From Desulfuromonas sp. (GTDB lineage Bacteria > Desulfobacterota > Desulfuromonadia > Desulfuromonadales > UBA2294), in assembly GCA_002869615.1 (NCBI GenBank), contig PKUH01000120.1, forward strand, positions 1-35,516: a stretch of 35,516 bases of DNA, in the 5' to 3' direction. How positions within the stretch are numbered: position 1 is the first letter of the stretch; the number at the start of each line of letters is the position of its first letter. The notes below the pieces were generated by a model. The model was given only the letters and a program-made list of their open reading frames with translations, had not been told where the DNA came from and made no database searches. The translations under genes were made by a program, and so were the position numbers. Shown one piece after another: positions 30,789 through 35,516 of the stretch.

Positions 30789-31199
30789 ATGGCTGAAAAA
30801 CTGAAACTTGAAATGGTTACCCCGCACCAGCGGGTTCTGTCGGAAGAGGTCGATGAACTGTCGGCACCGGGAACCCTGGGGGAACTCGGTATCCTGCCGG
30901 GGCATACACCGCTTCTGACGACTCTCAAGGTCGGTCAACTCACCTATAAGAAAGAGGGAGAGACCTTCCATGTTGCCGTCAATTGGGGGTATGTTGAGGT
31001 TGAGGATGATACGGTCACGGTTCTGGTTGAAACAGCTGAACTGGCCGACCAGATCGATCTTGAGCGAGCCAAGGCGGCGCGCGGCCGCGCCGAAGATGCA
31101 CTTAAGACGCTCAATTCCGAAGACAAGCAGTTCAAGGTAATGGAAGCTGCCCTGGCGCGGGCTGTCATCCGGATTCAGGTTGCCTGTAAACAGCATTGA
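30789..31199 (+). CDS. atpC: F1Fo ATP synthase subunit epsilon
   Basis: A 136-residue rotor subunit with an N-terminal beta-sandwich (LKLEMVTPHQRVLSEEVDELSAPGTLGELGILPGHTPLLTTLKVG) and a C-terminal two-helix region (DLERAKAARGRAEDALKTL...VMEAALARAVIRIQVA) that in E. coli can extend to inhibit ATP hydrolysis. It is last in the operon: a strong intrinsic terminator follows within 55 bases. Confidence 0.97.
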   Translation: MAEKLKLEMVTPHQRVLSEEVDELSAPGTLGELGILPGHTPLLTTLKVGQLTYKKEGETFHVAVNWGYVEVEDDTVTVLVETAELADQIDLERAKAARGRAEDALKTLNSEDKQFKVMEAALARAVIRIQVACKQH

Positions 31200-31224
31200 T
31201 CCGGAAACAAAAGAGTGAAGAATC

Positions 31225-31253
31225 AAGGGCGGTCCATACGGACCGCCCTTTTT
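31225..31253 (+). terminator. Rho-independent terminator of the ATP synthase operon
   Basis: An 11-bp perfect stem, AAGGGCGGTCC / GGACCGCCCTT, with loop ATAC is followed by TTT. It lies 25 bases after the atpC stop and ends the rightward run. The A/T outer pairs make it potentially active in both directions, serving the leftward DUF4197 gene too. Confidence 0.92.
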
Positions 31254-31290
31254 AATTGCTGAAACAGTTTGTACGAAAATGCGGACAGGT

Positions 31291-32022
31291 TCATCTGCCG
31301 GCAAATACGCGCTGTAGAAGTTCGGTTGTCCGATTGGCCGGATTCCTGCGAATGGCCTGTTCCTCCCGGGCCAGGTAAAAGAAAATGCCGCTTATTCCCT
31401 GCTCGATCACATAACTTGTCAAATCAGCCTTTACGTCTGGAACAAACGGCAGCGCCCGGTACTTGCCGATTGCCCTGTCATAAGCCTGAATGGCACCGAC
31501 TTGCGCGAGGCTGGCAGAAACGACCGGGCGCATTTCGACGATCAGACCGGGTGTCATCCTGTTCTGGAAATATCTGGTTGCCGCATCGTCCGGACCATTG
31601 TATATCGACATAATGTCGTTAAAGGTCATTTCGTAAATCGATTGCCAGAAAAGGGCTCTAGCCTTCGGCGCGGCAAGTTCGGCAGCACGGTTAAGTTTAA
31701 GTTCAAGGTCATTGAGCAGATAGGAAAGACCAACTTTATCGAGCGCGGTCTGGACCTTCACCAGTTTATCCGGAAGCGGGATATGAATAACCGGATCGAG
31801 GTTGAAGCCGTCTTTTCTGCCGAGTTGGATAACGACGTTGCCGGTACCGACCTTCAGGGCCTCCTTGAGTCCCTGCCCGATCTCATCAGTAGTCAGTGGC
31901 CGTTCGGCCACTGCAGCGTTGAGAATATCGGTTCCCTGCTGCCACAGTCGGGCCTGATTTTCGACACAGCCGCCGAGAAAAAAAACCGTTAAAAGCAGAA
32001 ATGCAAATAGGGATGATTTCAT
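31291..32022 (-). CDS. DUF4197 family lipoprotein
   Basis: A 243-residue exported lipoprotein: hydrophobic signal followed by the lipobox LGGC with Cys19 as the predicted acylated residue. The mature part fits DUF4197 as I remember it (GLKEALKVGTGNVVIQLGR, IPLPDKLVKVQTAL, LELKLNRAAELAAPKARALFWQSIYEMTF, DDAATRYF, and a Tyr-rich C-terminal helix set). Function is unknown; the family is widespread in Gram-negative bacteria. Its ATG overlaps the stop of the DRR microprotein (TGATG), so the two are co-translated from one message. Confidence 0.85.
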   Translation of the reverse strand: MKSSLFAFLLLTVFFLGGCVENQARLWQQGTDILNAAVAERPLTTDEIGQGLKEALKVGTGNVVIQLGRKDGFNLDPVIHIPLPDKLVKVQTALDKVGLSYLLNDLELKLNRAAELAAPKARALFWQSIYEMTFNDIMSIYNGPDDAATRYFQNRMTPGLIVEMRPVVSASLAQVGAIQAYDRAIGKYRALPFVPDVKADLTSYVIEQGISGIFFYLAREEQAIRRNPANRTTELLQRVFAGR

Positions 32023-32165
32023 CAGTCTGAGGTTTTGCGCCGGTCGTCTCCTGACCGCCTATCCGTACCATTGCGGCGTTCTTCTTGAGATGAATTTGGC
32101 ATATTGGCAACCCGACGATCCGTATCGCGCCGGTCAGTGCCGGAGCGTTTTTTCTCATCTGCCAT
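32022..32165 (-). CDS. 47-residue DRR-repeat microprotein
   Basis: A very hydrophilic small protein, MADEKKRSGTDRRDTDRRVAN followed by a second half with RRNGTDRRSGDDRRK. Four DRR units occur in two GTDRR(x2-3)DRR blocks separated by a Ser/Asn/Gln spacer. AGGAGG lies 7 bases before ATG 32165, a strong ribosome-binding site; a longer open frame to 32237 has none. There is no membrane segment or signal. I know similar GTDRR-rich short ORFs from delta-proteobacteria, but no function. The repeated Asp-Arg-Arg suggests RNA, phosphate or self-association, which is speculation. Its stop overlaps the DUF4197 start. Confidence 0.75.
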   Translation of the reverse strand: MADEKKRSGTDRRDTDRRVANMPNSSQEERRNGTDRRSGDDRRKTSD

Positions 32166-32193
32166 AACGTGCCTCCTGATTAAGGTGAGTTGC

Positions 32194-32219
32194 ACCTGGT
32201 GGTAGATTAAAAACCAGGT
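32194..32219. repeat. Inverted repeat ACCTGGT/ACCAGGT upstream of the DRR microprotein
   Basis: Seven-base arms at 32194-32200 and 32213-32219 with a 12-base AT-rich spacer lie 29 bases above the start codon. It could be an operator or leader hairpin. Apart from this, the 140-base gap 32166-32305 shows only small hairpins (32276-32287 and 32292-32307) just after the isomerase stop. Confidence 0.4.
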
Positions 32220-32305
32220 AACGCAAAGTACAGACAATTCTAACAGAAAAAAGAGATTATTCAGTAAACAGGGAAGAGACGAGTCTCATCCGAAGGCGCC
32301 GACCT

Positions 32306-33073
32306 TCAGCGATGTTTTTGCAAATTGACCAATGATCGATCAAGATCATCGGGTGTATGTGCTTCGAGGGTCATCGTCGGAGACGATTCGAGTTGGTCAA
32401 CGCGGGCAAAAAGATCGGTGAAATTAATATCGCCTTCACCGATCGGGCGATGCTCGTCGCCTTTGCCGGTATTGTCGTGCAAATGGAGATGCACGATCCG
32501 GTGGCCGAGAGTGGTAAACCACTCATCAAGCGAACTCTTCGCGAAAAGGCGCCAGTGACCGACATCGAAACAGTGGCCAAGGCGTGGTGAATCAATCTGA
32601 TCAAGCAGATCGCGCAGGGTCCCGGGATGGGTTTCGAAGATATTTTCAAGGGCGAGATTGATTTCAAACTGCTCGGCCAGATCAATGATCGCAGGCCAGA
32701 AATCAAGGGAAGCATTGAGCCAGAGATGGTCCATGCCGCCGTACTTCCAGTACTCGTAGCCGGGATGGAACACGATGGTCCGGGCTCCGAAGCGTGACGC
32801 GGCCGCCAGGGTCTGGCGAAAGCGGATGGCAGTGGCCTCGAAAACGTAAGGTTCAATAGCACCCGGATTAAGATCAAAAAAAGGGGCATGAATCGAAACG
32901 TTGAGACCGGCCGCAGTGAACGCGGCAGCGGCCCGTTCAACCAGTTCCGGATCGAGCTGGTCAAGATCCTCACCCCGGAAACCGATTTCCGGTTGCAGCT
33001 GCCGTTCAAGGAGTATCGGCAGGAGCTCTTCCAGCTGCCGATACGGGATGGTCACGTGGAGCGGATTAACCAT
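32306..33073 (-). CDS. Sugar phosphate isomerase/epimerase family TIM-barrel protein
   Basis: A 255-residue protein of the xylose isomerase-like/AP endonuclease 2 fold. Metal ligands of the family are all apparent: Glu in NLALENIFETH, Asp and His in GHCFDVGHW, His and Asp in HLHLHDNTGKGDEHRPIGEGDI, and the late Glu in MTLEAHTP. Family members isomerise or epimerise sugars or act on related substrates; the substrate cannot be read from sequence. The true start is ATG 33073, 6 bases after AAGG; an upstream in-frame ATG at 33103 is inside the channel gene. Its start overlaps the last codons of the K+ channel gene, so the two share an mRNA. Confidence 0.88.
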   Translation of the reverse strand: MVNPLHVTIPYRQLEELLPILLERQLQPEIGFRGEDLDQLDPELVERAAAAFTAAGLNVSIHAPFFDLNPGAIEPYVFEATAIRFRQTLAAASRFGARTIVFHPGYEYWKYGGMDHLWLNASLDFWPAIIDLAEQFEINLALENIFETHPGTLRDLLDQIDSPRLGHCFDVGHWRLFAKSSLDEWFTTLGHRIVHLHLHDNTGKGDEHRPIGEGDINFTDLFARVDQLESSPTMTLEAHTPDDLDRSLVNLQKHR

Positions 33074-34079
33074 CGGCGGCCTTGCTGGTGGCGATCTGTT
33101 CAAGGTTCAAGATAGCCGATGGCTCTCCGAGTGTAATCAGGACATCGCCGGCATCAATCTGTGTTGTCGGTGCCGGATTGAAGTGCATCTGTCCGTCGTC
33201 CTTCTTGACGCCGACGATGATAATTCCGAGGTCCTTGCGAATTCCCGAGGTAATCAGGTTTTTGCCGACCAGGGCGGAGTCAGCGGCAATACGTAATTCC
33301 TCGAGCTGCAGCTCGTAATTCTTCCCGGCGGTAGCGATTTCGATAAAATCAACAACTGAGGGGCGCAATATGGCTTGTGCCATCCGCGATGCACCCATAA
33401 CGTAAGGTGAAATAACCTTCGATGCACCGGCCCGTTTGAGCTTGGTTTCCGAAACTTCCTCGCTGGCCCGGGCCAGGATGAAAAGGTCGGGATTGAGACC
33501 GCGTGCAGTCAGGGTAATATAGACGTTTTCGGTGTCGGAAGTGACTGCTGTGATCAGTCCCTTGGCATGCCGGATACCGGCCCTGATAAGGGTCTCGTCG
33601 AGGGTTGCATCGCCATTGACAAAGAGAGTCTCATCAAGATTTAAACGTTCGATTTTCGCCGTTTCTTTTTCGACCACGACAAACGGGACCGGTTTTGCTT
33701 CGAATTCACGACAGATATGGGTGCCGATACGGCCATAGCCGCAAATGATGTAGTGGTTCCTCAGTTTGGAGATTTTCTTTTCCAATTTTCTTCTCCCGAG
33801 AATAGAACGGAGCTGACCTTCGACCATGAATTGTACGATGCTACCGGCGCTGTAAGCAATAAAGCTGACCCAGAAAATAATCAGCGCAATGGTAAAAACC
33901 TGGCCGGGCGGGCTGAGACGGTAGACCTCGCGGAATCCAACCGTCGAAACAGTAATGACGGTCATATAGAGGGCGTCGATCAGAGACCAGTCCTCTATCA
34001 TCACATAGCCGGCGGTCCCGATAAAAAGCAGGCCTATAAGAAAAAAAAAGGATAAGCGCAAATTGCGGGTCGGGCTCAT
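33066..34079 (-). CDS. Two-TM potassium channel with RCK (TrkA-N and TrkA-C) domains
   Basis: A 337-residue MthK-like channel subunit. Seen: TM1 (about 10-28), a pore helix and filter T46-V-G-F-R-E, TM2 (about 60-82), then a cytoplasmic RCK domain with the nucleotide-binding glycine motif ICGYGRIGT (112-120), an acidic end of strand 2 (VVVEKE), GDAT, and a TrkA-C domain over the last 80 residues (LEELRIAADSALVGKNL, LGIIIVGVKKDDG, GDVLITLG). It probably controls K+ flux in the inner membrane, gated by ligand or nucleotide. The second filter Gly is Arg. ATG 34079 follows GGAG at 5 bases; a longer open frame upstream to 34898 is antisense to gntR and not coding. It is divergent from gntR. Confidence 0.88.
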   Translation of the reverse strand: MSPTRNLRLSFFFLIGLLFIGTAGYVMIEDWSLIDALYMTVITVSTVGFREVYRLSPPGQVFTIALIIFWVSFIAYSAGSIVQFMVEGQLRSILGRRKLEKKISKLRNHYIICGYGRIGTHICREFEAKPVPFVVVEKETAKIERLNLDETLFVNGDATLDETLIRAGIRHAKGLITAVTSDTENVYITLTARGLNPDLFILARASEEVSETKLKRAGASKVISPYVMGASRMAQAILRPSVVDFIEIATAGKNYELQLEELRIAADSALVGKNLITSGIRKDLGIIIVGVKKDDGQMHFNPAPTTQIDAGDVLITLGEPSAILNLEQIATSKAADG

Positions 34080-34167
34080 AAATACTCCATCAGTCAACGC
34101 GGATTTTAACCTGCCAGCAGGAAGATGGCAAGGGCTCGATTTACGCTCTGAACGGGTTAGAAAGGGC

Positions 34168-34195
34168 TTGACAAAATATGTATACTGTATACAAT
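34168..34195 (+). promoter_or_regulatory. Sigma-70 promoter of the gntR gene
   Basis: TTGACA (34168-34173), a 16-base spacer and TACAAT (34190-34195) lie 31 bases before the GTG start. The -10 is covered by the GTATAC palindrome, the geometry of an autorepressed promoter. Confidence 0.75.
34180..34192. promoter_or_regulatory. GTATACTGTATAC palindrome in the gntR promoter, candidate autoregulatory operator
   Basis: A 13-bp dyad of two GTATAC units with a single-base centre, extended by flanking A/T bases that continue the symmetry (AAAATAT / AATTTT). FCD-type GntR regulators bind short palindromes of about this size, often upstream of their own gene. The exact reverse complement is found before the ATP synthase operon at 25238. 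Confidence 0.6.
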
Positions 34196-34226
34196 TTTCT
34201 GAATTTAATTTAATGGGAGTGGCAGG

Positions 34227-34937
34227 GTGAAAAAGAAGCCGATTGAACATCACCAGACACTGCGGGAAAAGATTCTGGAAACAATCCGGGAGTCGATTCT
34301 CAAGGGTCAGCTCAAGCCGGGGGAAAAGGTCGCGGAACCGGAATTGGCCGAGCGGTTCGGAATCAGCCGAACGCCGATTCGTGAGGCGTTTCGTCAGCTT
34401 GAGAGTGAGGGCTACCTGACGGTTATTCCGCGCAAGGGTGCAGTGGTCACGGCACTGTCGGAACGGGCGGTTGAAGAGTTTTACGCGATCAAGTCGATCC
34501 TCGAAGGTTATGCAGCGCAGATGGCCGCCGAGAACATGACCGACAGGGATATCGAAAAACTCGAATCGATCAATCTGAAGCTGCAGGAACTGGCTGATGA
34601 TGGCGATGTTAAAAACTTTTTCAGAGTTCACAACGAATTTCATGAAGTCTTCATCCGGGCCTCGGGAAATGAAAAATTGCTGGAACTGATCAACCAGCTG
34701 ATGCTTAAATTTAACCGCTTTCGCCTGGCGTCTTTGTCTCTGCCCGGCCGTATGGAGATCTCGGTCAAGGAGCATGAGAAAATTATCAGGGCATTCAAGC
34801 GCAAGGATGGTTCGCAGGCGGATGCCCTGGTGCGGAAAACCGCATCCTTCGGTGGTCAGGTTCTGATCCAGAGCATGGCCCAGTCGGAGGGCCGACATGC
34901 CGAAAGCTCAATTCTGAAAAGGGTGGTCGATGTCTGA
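34227..34937 (+). CDS. GntR family transcriptional regulator, FCD (FadR-like) subfamily
   Basis: A 236-residue DNA-binding regulator. The N-terminal winged helix (about 12-74) carries LKPGEKVAEPELAERFGISRTPIREAFRQLESEGYLTVIPRKGAVV, a textbook GntR domain. The C-terminal all-helical FCD domain (about 80-220) has FRVHNEFHEVF and SGNEKLLELINQL. FCD proteins commonly bind carboxylic acids through an Asp/Asn-His-His-His metal site; here N136, H139 and H183 are candidates, but the last His position appears to be lost (TASFGGQ). It begins at GTG 34227 with GGGAG 7 bases upstream. It is divergent from the K+ channel gene, has a promoter overlapping a palindromic operator, and is followed by its own terminator. 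Confidence 0.93.
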   Translation: MKKKPIEHHQTLREKILETIRESILKGQLKPGEKVAEPELAERFGISRTPIREAFRQLESEGYLTVIPRKGAVVTALSERAVEEFYAIKSILEGYAAQMAAENMTDRDIEKLESINLKLQELADDGDVKNFFRVHNEFHEVFIRASGNEKLLELINQLMLKFNRFRLASLSLPGRMEISVKEHEKIIRAFKRKDGSQADALVRKTASFGGQVLIQSMAQSEGRHAESSILKRVVDV

Positions 34938-34961
34938 CCTCCCCGATGGTTGTGTGAACAA

Positions 34962-35015
34962 CAAGGCCCCGTTGCAGCGTATAGATAAAGACGTGTAACG
35001 GGGCCTTGCTTTTTC
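34962..35015 (+). terminator. Rho-independent terminator after gntR
   Basis: A perfect 12-bp stem, CAAGGCCCCGTT (34962-34973) with AACGGGGCCTTG (34997-35008), is followed by CTTTTTC. The 23-base loop is unusually long. It lies 24 bases after the gntR stop. Confidence 0.9.
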
Positions 35016-35067
35016 TTCTGCATCGGTTATCATACCGACGCAACAGAGAAATAAAGGAGAAAACAAA

Positions 35068-35516
35068 ATGAAAAGAATCACTGGTTTGATCGTTTGCCTG
35101 ATGCTGGTCCCTTTCTCGGCCCAGGCAACAAAGCTTGCTCTCGATTTTAATAACGAAAGTGCGGAAATCCGACTTGATGTTCCACTTACGGCCGATGAGT
35201 TTGGCCGGTCGGTTATCGGTGGACGCTATCTTTACAATGAAGATGAAGATACCGATATGGGGACCGCCGAATTCAAGTTTTTCGGTGAGCCGGGGGCTGT
35301 GCCCGGGCTCGAAGTCGGTGCCGGCTTTATCGGCTACGTCGGCGAAACTCAGGATATTTTAGATTTCCGCAATATCGGAATCGGGGTCATGGCTTCGTAT
35401 GCTCCCGGTCAGCTCCAGGGGCTCGGGTTCTCGGCCCGTGTTGTCTATTCGCCCGATATCTTCTCGTGGGGAGATTCGGATGGGTTGACCGAGTTCAATA
35501 CCCGGGTCAGCTACGC
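35068..35516 (+). CDS. YfaZ-like outer-membrane protein, N-terminal part (cut by window edge)
   Basis: Open from ATG 35068 to the window end (149 codons). A signal peptide (MKRITGLIVCLMLVPFSAQA, cleavage after about residue 19) precedes alternating hydrophobic beta-strands: AEIRLDVPLTADEFGRSVIGGRYLY, GTAEFKFFGEPGAVPGLEVGAGFIGYVG, IGIGVMASYAPGQLQGLGFSARVVYSPD. This resembles the YfaZ beta-barrel family; the function is unknown. AAAGGAG lies 8 bases before the start. The C-terminus, which should show the final barrel strands, is outside the window. Confidence 0.75.
   Translation, partial: MKRITGLIVCLMLVPFSAQATKLALDFNNESAEIRLDVPLTADEFGRSVIGGRYLYNEDEDTDMGTAEFKFFGEPGAVPGLEVGAGFIGYVGETQDILDFRNIGIGVMASYAPGQLQGLGFSARVVYSPDIFSWGDSDGLTEFNTRVSY

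Noticed and set aside
33048-33063. CACGTGG core resembling parS
   Set aside because: Only about 9 of 16 positions match, and it lies at the coding start region of the isomerase gene.
34080-34898. Upstream extension of the K+ channel frame to 610 residues
   Set aside because: The extra 273 residues are antisense to gntR and cross the promoter region; ATG 34079 has a proper ribosome-binding site and begins the first membrane helix.

Overview
The window is the chromosomal replication-origin neighbourhood of a Gram-negative bacterium, most likely a member of the Desulfuromonadales/Desulfuromonadia (Geobacter-Pelobacter-Desulfuromonas relatives). I infer this from gene order: dnaA-dnaN-recF-gyrB-gyrA-TPR protein-gpsA on one side, rpmH-rnpA-yidD-yidC-mnmE-mnmG-rsmG-parA-parB-bactofilin-F1Fo ATP synthase on the other. 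Supporting signs are the paired b'/b ATP synthase subunits and the parS sequence. No database was consulted.

Layout. 1-3.5 kb: the 5' end of pyruvate kinase (minus), a divergent class A penicillin-binding protein (plus), and endonuclease III (minus). 3.5-16.2 kb: a leftward run transcribed away from the origin: dnaA, dnaN, recF, gyrB, gyrA, a membrane-anchored TPR protein, gpsA, a periplasmic cyclophilin, an endonuclease/exonuclease/phosphatase-fold protein and a macro-domain protein. 14.6-14.85 and 16.17-16.54 kb: AT-rich non-coding stretches on either side of dnaA with DnaA boxes (probable oriC). 16.5-31.2 kb: a rightward run of rpmH, rnpA, yidD, yidC, mnmE, two parS sites, mnmG, rsmG, parA, parB, a bactofilin and atpF'-F-H-A-G-D-C, closed by a strong terminator. 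31.2-35.5 kb: a DUF4197 lipoprotein, a DRR-repeat microprotein, a TIM-barrel isomerase and a two-TM K+ channel with RCK domain (all minus), then a GntR/FCD regulator and the 5' part of a YfaZ-like outer-membrane protein (plus).

The genes are largely core housekeeping: replication initiation and topology, segregation, RNase P and ribosome/membrane-protein biogenesis, tRNA U34 modification, and ATP synthesis. Both long runs point away from the origin, so transcription is co-directional with replication.

I found no defence system, prophage, IS element, CRISPR array, tRNA or rRNA, and nothing I would call a new multi-gene system. The best leads are: (1) an in-frame TAG at codon 50 of gyrB, directly after the ATP-site Asn; (2) a 13-bp palindrome, GTATAC-N-GTATAC, that I found only upstream of the GntR gene and upstream of the ATP synthase operon, suggesting a regulatory link; (3) an exonuclease-fold protein lacking several catalytic residues, overlapping a macro-domain gene; (4) a perfect 34-bp palindrome separating dnaN from recF-gyrB-gyrA; (5) a bactofilin placed directly behind parAB with a degenerate parS-like half-site at its start.
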